DNA of 64,000 nucleotides from the NCBI GenBank assembly GCA_004556705.1, contig SFGA01000005.1, forward strand, positions 1-64,000, written 5' to 3'. Positions 7,880 through 15,531 of this stretch are shown here, in pieces. The notes beneath the pieces were generated by a model that was not told the origin of the DNA, ran no database searches, and saw only the letters and a program-made list of their open reading frames with translations. The translations under genes were made by a program, and so were the position numbers. How positions within the stretch are numbered: the first letter of the stretch is position 1; each line of letters begins with the position of its first letter. The DNA comes from Ruminococcus sp. Its GTDB lineage: Bacteria; Bacillota; Clostridia; Oscillospirales; Acutalibacteraceae.

Positions 7880-7990
7880 TGGGATATCAAATTCAATTTG
7901 TGCTTCTGCTCCATCGGGGAGGGAGCGAAAACTCTAATACCATTTCATATAATTTAACATCGGTCGCAACCTGCTCACATCACAATTAAA

Positions 7991-8019
7991 TTGTAAATTT
8001 CGCAAAATTATGCTACAAT
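7991..8019 (+). promoter_or_regulatory. Probable promoter of the deoC-deoB-cdd operon
   Basis: TTGTAA at 7991-7996, 17-nt spacer, TACAAT at 8014-8019. The deoC ATG follows at 8073 after AGGAG. Confidence 0.55.
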
Positions 8020-8072
8020 GAATTTATAAAATCTGAAAAGGCAAGGGCTTTTTCTTTATATAGGAGAATACT

Positions 8073-8732
8073 ATGAATATAAAGGATATACTTTCAAAAT
8101 GCGACCACACACTTTTGTCACAGACGGCAACGCTCGCCGAAATTAAAGAAACATGCACAGATGCGATAAAATACGGTACTGCATCGGTTTGCATACCTGC
8201 TTGCTATGTCAAAGAAGCAAAGGAGTTTGTCGGCGATAAAACGGCGGTTTGCACGGTAATCGGCTTCCCGAACGGATATTCCACGACGGCGGCAAAATGC
8301 TTTGAAGCACGTGATGCGGTCGAAAACGGTGCTGATGAAATTGATATGGTAATAAATATCGGTTGGCTCAAAGATAAAAAATATGACGATATATTATCGG
8401 AAATAAACGAGGTCAAAAAAGCGTGTAACGGAAAGCTGTTAAAGGTTATTATCGAAACCTGCCTTTTGACAGATGACGAAAAAATCAAGATGTGTCAGAT
8501 CGTTTCAAAATCCGATGCCGATTACATTAAGACCTCAACGGGCTTTTCAACTGCGGGCGCTACGAAACACGATATTGAGCTTTTCAAGGCTAATGTTACG
8601 GGCGATACAAAAATCAAAGCGGCGGGCGGAATATCTTCCGTTGAGGATGCTGAAGAATTTATAAAGCTCGGCGCATCAAGGCTTGGAACAAGCCGAATTG
8701 TTAAAGCGGTCAAGCAGGGAAATCTTTTATAA
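8073..8732 (+). CDS. deoC: Deoxyribose-phosphate aldolase
   Basis: The product has 219 residues, the usual length of short DeoC enzymes. It cleaves 2-deoxyribose 5-phosphate to acetaldehyde and glyceraldehyde 3-phosphate. The Schiff-base lysine is K153 in [10 protein letters not shown]91 (EIDMVINIG), K124 (LLKVIIETC) and K182 (TKIKAAGGI) complete the active site. It is the first gene of a tight operon with deoB (12 nt gap) and cdd (8 nt gap). The three enzymes take cytidine/deoxycytidine and phosphorylated (deoxy)ribose into central metabolism, giving acetaldehyde that AdhE (56038) could reduce. No nucleoside phosphorylase or transporter lies next to them. Confidence 0.96.
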   Translation: MNIKDILSKCDHTLLSQTATLAEIKETCTDAIKYGTASVCIPACYVKEAKEFVGDKTAVCTVIGFPNGYSTTAAKCFEARDAVENGADEIDMVINIGWLKDKKYDDILSEINEVKKACNGKLLKVIIETCLLTDDEKIKMCQIVSKSDADYIKTSTGFSTAGATKHDIELFKANVTGDTKIKAAGGISSVEDAEEFIKLGASRLGTSRIVKAVKQGNLL

Positions 8733-8744
8733 GGAAATGATTTT

Positions 8745-9911
8745 ATGTCAAAAAGAGTGTTTTTGATTGTGCTTGATTCCTGTGGCGTGGGTATGCTTCC
8801 CGACGCTTCGGAATTTGGCGATTACGATTGCAACACGTTAAAAAGAATATCGGCGTCTCCCGAGTTTTCGGCTGAAAATATGCTGAAAATGGGTATCGGT
8901 AATATTGTAGGCTGCGATTATCTGAAAAGTACCGATAAGCCTCTTGCGGCGGTCGGAAAATGCGCCGAATTGTCACGTGGAAAGGACACTACAACGGGCC
9001 ATTGGGAAATTGCGGGCGTTATTTCAAAAAAGCCTATGCCGACTTATCCCGACGGCTTCCCGAAGGCTATTATCGATGAGTTTACCGAAAAAACGGGTAG
9101 GGGAGTTCTCTGCAATAAACCATATTCGGGAACGCAGGTTATCAAGGATTACGGAGACGAGCACATAAAAACGGGCAAGCTTATTGTCTATACCTCGGCA
9201 GACAGCGTGTTTCAAATTGCCGCAGACGAAGAAGTTGTACCGCTTGAAGCACTCTATGAATACTGTAAAATCGCACGCAAAATTTTATGCGGTAAAAACG
9301 CTGTGGGCAGGGTAATTGCAAGACCGTTTGTTAAAAAAGACGGCGAGTTTATAAGAACTGCAAACCGTCACGATTTTTCTCTTGAACCGCCGAAGCCTAC
9401 ATTGTTGGATATGCTTTCAGGCAACGGCAAAGCAGTTTATGCGATAGGTAAAATATATGATATTTTCGCTTCCCGTGGAATAACGGAACACGTGTTCACA
9501 CATTCCAATAAAGAGGGAATGGAAAGGACTTTGGAAGCTGTTTCAATGGATTTTGAGGGGCTTTGCTTTACAAATCTTGTTGATTTCGATATGCTCTACG
9601 GTCACAGGCAGGATATTGACGGCTATGCCCGTGCTTTCTCGGAATTTGATAAATGGCTTCCGTCTTTTACGGAGAAAATGCGGGATGACGACATTCTTAT
9701 CATTACGACAGACCACGGCTGCGACCCGGGCGATAACAGCACAGATCACACGAGAGAGTATATTCCGCTTGTGGTTTACGGTAAAAAAATCAAGTCTGAA
9801 AATCTCGGTATTCGAAAGACCTATGCCGATATTTCCGCAAGCATCGCCGAGTATTTCGGAATTGATTACAGCGGCGCAGGGGAGAGCTTTTTCTCAAATG
9901 TCAAGAAATGA
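8745..9911 (+). CDS. deoB: Phosphopentomutase
   Basis: The 388-residue product belongs to the alkaline phosphatase superfamily and converts (deoxy)ribose 1-phosphate to the 5-phosphate. Hallmarks: LIVLDSCGVGMLPDA at the N-terminus with metal ligand D11, the loop GKDTTTGHWEI carrying the phosphothreonine region, and the C-terminal metal site TTDHGCDPGD and STDHTREY. The length fits bacterial DeoB. It sits between deoC and cdd and provides the substrate of DeoC. Confidence 0.96.
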   Translation: MSKRVFLIVLDSCGVGMLPDASEFGDYDCNTLKRISASPEFSAENMLKMGIGNIVGCDYLKSTDKPLAAVGKCAELSRGKDTTTGHWEIAGVISKKPMPTYPDGFPKAIIDEFTEKTGRGVLCNKPYSGTQVIKDYGDEHIKTGKLIVYTSADSVFQIAADEEVVPLEALYEYCKIARKILCGKNAVGRVIARPFVKKDGEFIRTANRHDFSLEPPKPTLLDMLSGNGKAVYAIGKIYDIFASRGITEHVFTHSNKEGMERTLEAVSMDFEGLCFTNLVDFDMLYGHRQDIDGYARAFSEFDKWLPSFTEKMRDDDILIITTDHGCDPGDNSTDHTREYIPLVVYGKKIKSENLGIRKTYADISASIAEYFGIDYSGAGESFFSNVKK

Positions 9912-9919
9912 GGTAGCTT

Positions 9920-10315
9920 ATGACTAAACAAGAGCTTTGCACTTTGGCAATTAAAAGTATGAACAATGCATATTCGCCTTATTCGGGTTATAAGGTCGGT
10001 GCGGCGTTGCTTTGTGATAACGGTAAGGTTTTCACAGGCTGTAATGTGGAAAATTCGTCCTACGGTTCTACCGTTTGCGCCGAAAGAACTGCGATTTTCA
10101 AGGCGGTAAGCGACGGAGAACGTGATTTTTCAATGCTTGCCGTGGCAGGCGGTAAGGAAAACGAATTGAGCGATAAGTTTTTGCCGTGCGGAATTTGCCG
10201 TCAGGTTATGGCTGAATTTTGCAAGCCCGAGTTTACAGTTTTGGTTGTAACAGGCGAAAACACATACAAGGAATTTTCTCTTTCGGAGCTTTTGCCAAAT
10301 GCTTTTTCACTATAA
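9920..10315 (+). CDS. cdd: Cytidine deaminase
   Basis: The product has 131 residues, the homotetrameric Cdd size. Zinc ligands are C53 in TVCAERTA and C90 and C93 in LPCGICRQ; E55 is the proton shuttle. NVENSSYG upstream is the substrate-binding stretch. It deaminates cytidine and deoxycytidine to uridine and deoxyuridine. It is the last gene of the salvage operon; the ATG at 9920 follows GAGGTAGCTT. No clear terminator follows, only about 230 nt of AT-rich sequence before the next promoter. Confidence 0.96.
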   Translation: MTKQELCTLAIKSMNNAYSPYSGYKVGAALLCDNGKVFTGCNVENSSYGSTVCAERTAIFKAVSDGERDFSMLAVAGGKENELSDKFLPCGICRQVMAEFCKPEFTVLVVTGENTYKEFSLSELLPNAFSL

Positions 10316-10542
10316 GTGTCTAAATTGAGACAAAATTAAAAGCTCACAAAAAATATTTTAGCGGTCAAATGAACATTATATTCGACAAATTCATTAAAAC
10401 ATAAGCTTAAAAACAACAGATGAGCTTAAAATCAGCTTCCGATTTAATGCTTTGAACTCATTTTAAGAATATTTGAACCTTTTAGCTTTTGAAAATAACA
10501 ATACACTTCAAAAACGTTGATAATTGAATGTTTTAATAAATT

Positions 10543-10571
10543 TTGACAAGTAAAATTTTTAGTAATACAAT
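10543..10571 (+). promoter_or_regulatory. Strong sigma-A promoter for the nfeD-SPFH pair
   Basis: TTGACA at 10543-10548, exactly 17 nt, TACAAT at 10566-10571. It is the only clear signal in the 280-nt gap after cdd. Confidence 0.75.
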
Positions 10572-10616
10572 ACAGATACACAATCGATTTGTGTATTGCA
10601 CAAAGGAGGAATGGTA

Positions 10617-11069
10617 TTGTACGAGATAATAATCGAAAACACTACGGCATTTTGGCTGATACTTCTCGCCGCATTCACGATAATTGAAGCGGCAACCGTA
10701 CAGCTTGTGTCTGTTTGGTTTGCGGTAGGTGCCTTAGGCGCACTCGTGTCGTCGTTTGCACATACGGATTTTAAGGTGCAGGTAATAGTTTTTATTGCCC
10801 TGTCGATATTGAGCCTCATCGCCACAAGGCCGCTTGTTAAAAGGTTTACCAAAACCAAGCTTCAGTCAACGAACGCAGACAGGTGTCTTAACAAGACAGC
10901 CGTGGTGATTGAAGAAATTGACAACCTGAACGCAAAAGGTCAGGTAAAGGTCAACGGGAATATTTGGTCGGCAAGAAGCATAGATGATAAAATAATTCCC
11001 GAAAATACGCTCGTTAAGGTTTTGAAAATCGAGGGCGTGAAAGTTATAGTTGAGGAAATAAAGGAGTAA
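10617..11069 (+). CDS. NfeD family membrane protein
   Basis: The product has about 150 residues: two or three membrane segments (FWLILLAAFTIIEAATVQ, VWFAVGALGALVSSFA, VIVFIALSILSLIATRPLV), then an OB-fold domain (AVVIEEIDNLNAKGQVKVNGNIWSA). This is the short NfeD-type architecture without the ClpP-like protease domain. I place the start at the TTG at 10617, because AGGAGG at 10604-10609 lies 7 nt upstream; the ATG at 10611 is too close to that site. The gene is 7 nt from a SPFH/Band 7 gene, the classic pairing; the two probably form a membrane microdomain complex. Confidence 0.88.
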   Translation: MYEIIIENTTAFWLILLAAFTIIEAATVQLVSVWFAVGALGALVSSFAHTDFKVQVIVFIALSILSLIATRPLVKRFTKTKLQSTNADRCLNKTAVVIEEIDNLNAKGQVKVNGNIWSARSIDDKIIPENTLVKVLKIEGVKVIVEEIKE

Positions 11070-11076
11070 ATGAATT

Positions 11077-12006
11077 ATGGGCTATGTATTTTTAGGTATC
11101 TTAGTTGTTGTTCTTGCGATTGTTGCGGTAAACATTAAGATTGTTCCGCAATCAAAAGCATACGTAATTGAACGCTTGGGTGCGTACAGCACAACATGGC
11201 AGACAGGCTTTCATGTAAAAATTCCGTTTTTTGAAAGAGTTGCAAAAATTGTTTCTCTTAAAGAGCAGGTAGTTGATTTTGATCCGCAGCCCGTTATCAC
11301 AAAGGATAACGTAACAATGCAGATTGATACGGTTGTATTCTTCCAGATAACCGATCCGAAGCTTTATACCTACGGTGTTGAAAGACCGATTTCGGCTATC
11401 GAAAATCTTACCGCTACAACGCTTCGTAATATTATCGGCGAGCTTGAGCTTGACGCAACACTCACTTCCCGTGATACAATCAACGCTAAAATCAGAGTAA
11501 TTCTTGACGAGGCAACAGACCCATGGGGCATTAAGGTAAACCGTGTTGAGCTTAAAAATATCATTCCTCCCCGTGAAATTCAGGACGCAATGGAGAAGCA
11601 GATGAAGGCAGAGCGTCATCGCCGTGAGGCAATCCTTACCGCAGAGGGCGAAAAGGCAAGTAAGATACTTGTTGCCGAAGGTCATAAGGAGTCGCAGATT
11701 CTTGACGCAGAGGCTCAAAAACAGGCGGCTATTCTTCGCGCAGAGGCTGTAAAAGAGGCTAAAATCCGTGAGGCAGAGGGTGAGGCTGAGGCTATCCTTG
11801 CCGTACAGAGAGCGAATGCAAAGGCAATCGAGCTTATAAATCAGGCTAATCCCAATCAAGCGGTGCTCACTCTCAAGAGCCTTGAAGCATTTGCAAAGGC
11901 TGCCGACGGTCAGGCTACAAAGATTATCATTCCGTCGGAAATTCAGGGCATTGCAGGGCTTGCAACAAGCCTTAAAGAACTTGTAACAGACGAAAACAAA
12001 GAATAA
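11077..12006 (+). CDS. SPFH/Band 7 (stomatin-like, paraslipin) membrane protein
   Basis: The 309-residue product has one N-terminal membrane segment (VFLGILVVVLAIVAV), then the SPFH domain (IVPQSKAYVIERLGAYSTTWQ, DPQPVITKDNVTMQIDTVVFF, LRNIIGELELDATLTSRD), then a long coiled coil with repeated AEG/AEA heptads (residues about 190-255), and a C-terminal helix. Members oligomerise into rings on the membrane and organise lipid domains; QmcA and HflK are relatives. The pairing with nfeD supports the assignment. A very strong 26-bp palindrome lies about 60 nt after the stop. Confidence 0.93.
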   Translation: MGYVFLGILVVVLAIVAVNIKIVPQSKAYVIERLGAYSTTWQTGFHVKIPFFERVAKIVSLKEQVVDFDPQPVITKDNVTMQIDTVVFFQITDPKLYTYGVERPISAIENLTATTLRNIIGELELDATLTSRDTINAKIRVILDEATDPWGIKVNRVELKNIIPPREIQDAMEKQMKAERHRREAILTAEGEKASKILVAEGHKESQILDAEAQKQAAILRAEAVKEAKIREAEGEAEAILAVQRANAKAIELINQANPNQAVLTLKSLEAFAKAADGQATKIIIPSEIQGIAGLATSLKELVTDENKE

Positions 12007-12067
12007 TCATCAAATCGCTTTAACCTTCAAAGCAAAATAAAAAACGGCGTGTATCGAGCAATCGATA

Positions 12068-12125
12068 TGAAATGATATAATGATGGTAGACACTTTTTTG
12101 TGTCTACCATCATTATATCATTTCA
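12068..12125. terminator. Perfect 26-bp inverted repeat with T6 loop
   Basis: Bases 12068-12093 and 12100-12125 are exact reverse complements, separated by TTTTTT. The stem includes ATGATGGTAGACAC. It lies between the SPFH gene and the accessory island. It may terminate the SPFH operon, but it has no T tract after the stem and is much longer and more perfect than other terminators here. Confidence 0.6.
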
Positions 12126-12150
12126 GCAATAGCAAGTGCTTTTTCTGGTG

Positions 12151-12172
12151 CGAGTGTTCATAACGGATTTGA
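12151..12172 (+). repeat. Left copy of a 22-bp island-edge repeat
   Basis: CGAGTGTTCATAACGGATTT plus GA. The exact reverse complement is at 22622-22643, in the loop and one arm of the tRNA-Pro terminator. The left copy lacks the second arm, so it is not itself a hairpin. The two copies bound the 10.5-kb island. Confidence 0.7.
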
Positions 12173-12281
12173 TTAAAAAGCATTGCAATACCGGCAGAAG
12201 CACACATATTTTTCATTCGCACATTTGAGTATTTCAAGGTTTCTTCGTAAAATAAAATTACAGAAACGAGGAAACAAGATT

Positions 12282-12581
12282 ATGTCAAAATTTATTGAAG
12301 AATTCTATTACGGTAACATTGATCCCCAAGCACGAAGCACTACGCAGAATAAGACTGTTCAAAAGCAAATGGAAGTTTTAATGCTCAACGAGGACTTCTT
12401 AACCGAAGCACTCACAGGTGAAAACAAAAAGAAGTTTCTTGATTTTGTTAATGCTTGGAGTATTGTCAACGGAGAATCAAATCTCGACAGTTTTATTATG
12501 GGATTTCGATTGGGAGCCAATTTTACATACGATACATTCGTATCTACTGACACGCCGTTTAAAGATTTTTTGAAAGAGTGA
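12282..12581 (+). CDS. DUF6809 family mobile-element protein
   Basis: The product has 99 residues starting MSKFIEEFYYGNIDPQARST, with NEDFLTEALTGENKKKFLDFVNAW and SFIMGFRLGANFTYD. I recognise this as the DUF6809 family that accompanies clostridial integrative elements; the function is unknown. The frame is open upstream to 12183, but the ATG at 12282 follows GAGGAAACAAGATT and starts where the family does, so I use it. The gene heads a cluster with a 61-residue protein and TnpV. Confidence 0.8.
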   Translation: MSKFIEEFYYGNIDPQARSTTQNKTVQKQMEVLMLNEDFLTEALTGENKKKFLDFVNAWSIVNGESNLDSFIMGFRLGANFTYDTFVSTDTPFKDFLKE

Positions 12582-12586
12582 AAAAT

Positions 12587-12769
12587 ATGTCAAAGAAATA
12601 TTACATAGCTCTTGATGATTACGAGCGAGGAACGATTATCAATTGCCTTAATGAAAAGCGCAACAAACTTATTGCAGACGGAAAATACACCGATGCAGTT
12701 GATGAAGTGCTCTTCAAGATTATTAACGCAAAGCAAAAGAAATTCAAAGTGATCTACAAGGGGGCCTAA
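12587..12769 (+). CDS. Small mobile-element protein of unknown function
   Basis: The product has 60 residues, MSKKYYIALDDYERGTII then a charged helix and a short KKFKVIYKG end. The same small protein type typically lies between DUF6809 and TnpV genes in clostridial elements. The start could also be the GTG at 12578, which would overlap the previous stop; ATG 12587 fits the family better. The Shine-Dalgarno site is weak, so translation is probably coupled. Function unknown. Confidence 0.7.
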   Translation: MSKKYYIALDDYERGTIINCLNEKRNKLIADGKYTDAVDEVLFKIINAKQKKFKVIYKGA

Positions 12770-12771
12770 CT

Positions 12772-13149
12772 ATGGAAAAGCGTATTTACAACGAAAAGAA
12801 CGGTATCCGTTATACTCTGCAAGGTGACTATTACTTGCCCGATCTAAAACTCCCCGATGAAGAAAACAAGCCTATTGGGCTGTGGGGGCAGCGACACGCA
12901 AGATATTTAAAACGAAATCATAAGGTTTTGTATATGAATTTGCTGACAAGCGGAAAGTTGAGCAGCTATCTTGCTGACATTGACAAGCAAGCCGAAGATA
13001 TGTTTTTTCGGCTTGTAAAACAGATGGCGAAGCGTGAGGGTGTTACCGAACAACTCAAGGCGGATAATCAAATGGAGTGGGTCGCTTGGATGAACAACAT
13101 TCGTAGCAGAGCGATGGAAATAATAAACACGAATTTGATTTATATTTAG
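12772..13149 (+). CDS. TnpV family transposon protein
   Basis: The product has 125 residues with the TnpV signature: YTLQGDYYLPDL, IGLWGQRHARYLKRNHKVLY, SGKLSSYLADIDKQAEDMFFRLVKQMAKREGVTEQLK, NNIRSRAMEIINTNLIY. TnpV was named from Tn4451-type clostridial transposons; its role is not known. It starts 2 nt after the previous gene and is followed by a terminator at 13156-13190, closing a three-gene unit that marks the island as a mobile element. Confidence 0.88.
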   Translation: MEKRIYNEKNGIRYTLQGDYYLPDLKLPDEENKPIGLWGQRHARYLKRNHKVLYMNLLTSGKLSSYLADIDKQAEDMFFRLVKQMAKREGVTEQLKADNQMEWVAWMNNIRSRAMEIINTNLIYI

Positions 13150-13155
13150 CATACA

Positions 13156-13190
13156 AAAAGCGGGCAAAGTTCAATGCATTGCCCGCTTTT
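13156..13190 (+). terminator. Rho-independent terminator after tnpV
   Basis: AAAAGCGGGCAA (13156-13167) and TTGCCCGCTTTT (13179-13190) form a perfect 12-bp stem ending in T4. Confidence 0.85.
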
Positions 13191-13197
13191 CTAAATG

Positions 13198-13259
13198 ATA
13201 AAGTCATTACTTTTATTTGTATAAACTACTTGACAAATATAATGACTTTATAGTATACT
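13198..13259 (+). promoter_or_regulatory. Promoter with a candidate autoregulatory operator
   Basis: TTGACA at 13230-13235, 18-nt spacer, TATACT at 13254-13259. A perfect 12-bp inverted repeat, ATAAAGTCATTA at 13198-13209 and TAATGACTTTAT at 13240-13251, places one arm inside the promoter spacer and the other upstream of the -35 box. This is a natural layout for a repressor. The first gene of the operon encodes a PHD/YefM-like protein, a family that commonly represses its own promoter. Confidence 0.6.
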
Positions 13260-13294
13260 GTATTCGTACCATTATCACAAGGAGGCGTAGCTGG

Positions 13295-13489
13295 TTGTCA
13301 CGAAAAAAGAATATAATACCTGATTACGAATCGGTTACCCCTTTCCTAAAAGGTCAAGCATCTAAGATTTTTAAGGAAGTAGCCGACAATGACAAGGTGC
13401 TAATAATCCAAAAACAAAACAAGCCACAAAATGTAGTTATTTCTTATGAGCGTTATTTAGAATTAAAGAAGAATGGAGCGGACATATGA
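13295..13489 (+). CDS. PHD/YefM-like antitoxin-type protein
   Basis: The product has 64 residues: basic N-terminus, then TPFLKGQASKIFKEVADNDKVLIIQKQNKPQNVVISYERYLELKK. The order 'short helix, (V/I)xKxxKPxxVVxSxxxYxxL' is the fold signature of PHD/YefM DNA-binding antitoxins. The frame is open from 13217, but AAGGAGG at 13279-13285 points to the TTG at 13295 (9-nt spacing). The stop overlaps the methylase start (ATGATG at 13486), so the two are coupled. No separate Doc or RelE toxin follows; the next genes are methylase, specificity subunit and a HEPN-like protein, so it may act as repressor or immunity partner for this operon. Confidence 0.65.
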   Translation: MSRKKNIIPDYESVTPFLKGQASKIFKEVADNDKVLIIQKQNKPQNVVISYERYLELKKNGADI

Positions 13490-15531
13490 TGAGAATAAAT
13501 GATATTTTTAAGAACACATCTTACGATGATACCCTGTTTTCGGAGGATACAATTGTAGCGGTAGAATCTGCTATCTTTATGAAGTCGGTAAAAGGTGTGG
13601 AAACTCCATATATTAAATGCCTTGTACGTGAAAAAGAAATCAAGCTTACACCGGAAGAAGCGGTACGCCAGTTGTATATTTACAAGCTGATTCACGAATA
13701 TGGTTATCCGACAGACCGTATTCAACTTGAAACCCCTATTCATTTTGGCCGTGAAGTTAAGCGAGCCGATATAACAATTATGGATAAGGATCGCCCGACT
13801 GTTCCCTATATCATTGTCAAACTGAAAAAGCCTAAGCTCACTGAAGGAAAAGAACAATTAAAATCTTATTGTAATGCTACAGGTGCGCCTATAGGCGTAT
13901 GGACAAATGGTGAGCAGGTTTCTTGCTATAATCGTAAAGATCCTAATTTCTTTGAAATGATTAGTGATATTCCGAAAGCTGCGCAAAAACTCTCGGATAT
14001 TTTAAGCGAAAGATATACCTATGATGATCTGAGATCTCGTGATAAGATTAGCAAAGAAAAACGTTCTCTCAGAAACCTCATAAAGGAAATGGAAGATGAA
14101 GTGCTTGCAAGTGCAGGTGTAGATTCATTCGAAGAAATTTTCAAGCTTATCTTTGCAAAACTTTACGATGAGCTAATCTGCGCTAACGATAAGACAGCGT
14201 ATTTGCAGTTCCGCAATAGTGGAGATACTGACTTTGAATTGAAAGAAAAAATTCAAGGTCTGTTTGACGATGCTAAAAAGAAGTGGGAAGGTGTTTTCCC
14301 CGAAGAAAGCAAGATTTTGCTATCCCCCTCTCACCTTGCTGTTTGTGTTTCAACATTGCAGGATATTAAGCTCTTTAACAATAACCTTGATGTTGTTGAC
14401 GATGCTTTTGAGTATTTGATGAGCAAGGCACAAAAGGGTGAAAAAGGTCAATACTTTACCCCTCGTTACGTAATTGATATGTGCGTAAAAATGATGAATC
14501 CAACAGTCAATGATAAAATTATTGATACTGCTTGCGGCAGTTCCGGGTTTACCGTGCATAGCATTTTTAAAGTGTGGAAAGAAATTCGTTTGTCAAAAGG
14601 ACTTGAACCTGGCGAAGACTTTACCGCATCCGAGAGAACTAACGACGAAAGAGATTTTGTTAGAGATAATGTATTTGCAATTGACTTTGATGAAAAAACT
14701 GTCCGTGTAGCAAGAACTCTAAATTTGATTGCTGGCGACGGACAAACAAATGTATTACACCTTAACACACTTGATTATTCACGTTGGAACGAAGTGACCA
14801 AGCAAGAAGATTGGAATGATACATATAACGAGGGATTTAAAAAGCTAAAAAAGCTCCAACCCAAGGGAAGTAGCGACTTTAGCAAATTTAATTTCGACCT
14901 CGTTATGGCAAATCCGCTTTTCGCAGGCGATATTAAGGAGCAGACAATCCTTTCTCATTATGAACTTGCGAAGAACGATAAAGGCAAATGGCAGAAAAAA
15001 GTTGGTAGAGATATTCTGTTCATTGAACGCAATCTCAACTTTTTGAAACCCGGCGGTAGAATGGCCGTTGTCCTCCCTCAAGGTCGTTTCAATAATGCAA
15101 GCGATAAGTATATCCGTGACTTTATTGCTGAACGTTGCCGCATACTTGCAGTTGTCGGTTTGCACGGCAATGTCTTTAAACCTCATACCGGAACCAAAAC
15201 CTCAGTTCTGTTTGTGCAAAAGTGGGGTGGTACAGTTATCGATCCCAAAACAGGAAAGGAGATTGTTGACGAAAAAACCGGAAAGCCAATAGAAGCCTGT
15301 CCGAAGCGTGATGACTATCCTATTTTCTTTGCCACTATGCAAAAGCCTAGCAAGGACAACTCCGGTGACAAAATCTATGTTAAGGATGAGCACGGAGAAA
15401 TCAAATTGGATAGCCACAACCACTTTATTGTCGATCACGATCTTTATAATCACGACAATATGACGCAAGACGGCATTGCAGAAGCCTTTATTGAGTTTGC
15501 GAAAAAGGAAGGTTTAAGTTTTTTTCGATGA
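13486..15531 (+). CDS. hsdM: Type I-like N6-adenine methylase (HsdM) with N-terminal HsdR_N-like domain
   Basis: The product has 681 residues. Residues about 40-165 resemble the HSDR_N_2 nuclease-like domain (REVKRADITIM, then YIIVKLKKP). Residues about 210-560 are the N6 methylase: motif I at D347 (DTACGSSGF), GQYFTPRYVIDMCV before it, and motif IV at 476-479. Two key positions are unusual. The nuclease motif D-x(n)-ExK has K112 where Glu is expected (VKLKK), and motif IV reads NPLF instead of NPPF/Y (L478). Each can be explained by one base change. The gene overlaps the specificity gene by 4 nt. It should methylate adenine with the S subunit, if active. No hsdR is present. Confidence 0.88.
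   Translation: MMRINDIFKNTSYDDTLFSEDTIVAVESAIFMKSVKGVETPYIKCLVREKEIKLTPEEAVRQLYIYKLIHEYGYPTDRIQLETPIHFGREVKRADITIMDKDRPTVPYIIVKLKKPKLTEGKEQLKSYCNATGAPIGVWTNGEQVSCYNRKDPNFFEMISDIPKAAQKLSDILSERYTYDDLRSRDKISKEKRSLRNLIKEMEDEVLASAGVDSFEEIFKLIFAKLYDELICANDKTAYLQFRNSGDTDFELKEKIQGLFDDAKKKWEGVFPEESKILLSPSHLAVCVSTLQDIKLFNNNLDVVDDAFEYLMSKAQKGEKGQYFTPRYVIDMCVKMMNPTVNDKIIDTACGSSGFTVHSIFKVWKEIRLSKGLEPGEDFTASERTNDERDFVRDNVFAIDFDEKTVRVARTLNLIAGDGQTNVLHLNTLDYSRWNEVTKQEDWNDTYNEGFKKLKKLQPKGSSDFSKFNFDLVMANPLFAGDIKEQTILSHYELAKNDKGKWQKKVGRDILFIERNLNFLKPGGRMAVVLPQGRFNNASDKYIRDFIAERCRILAVVGLHGNVFKPHTGTKTSVLFVQKWGGTVIDPKTGKEIVDEKTGKPIEACPKRDDYPIFFATMQKPSKDNSGDKIYVKDEHGEIKLDSHNHFIVDHDLYNHDNMTQDGIAEAFIEFAKKEGLSFFR

Noticed and set aside
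7515..7989. Frames of 111 and 76 codons between the four-helix element and deoC
   Set aside because: They lie within the composite repeat and include its hairpins; no conserved protein pattern.
11152..11859. 235-codon minus-strand frame
   Set aside because: Complement of the SPFH coding sequence, Cys/Leu-rich shadow with no start signal.
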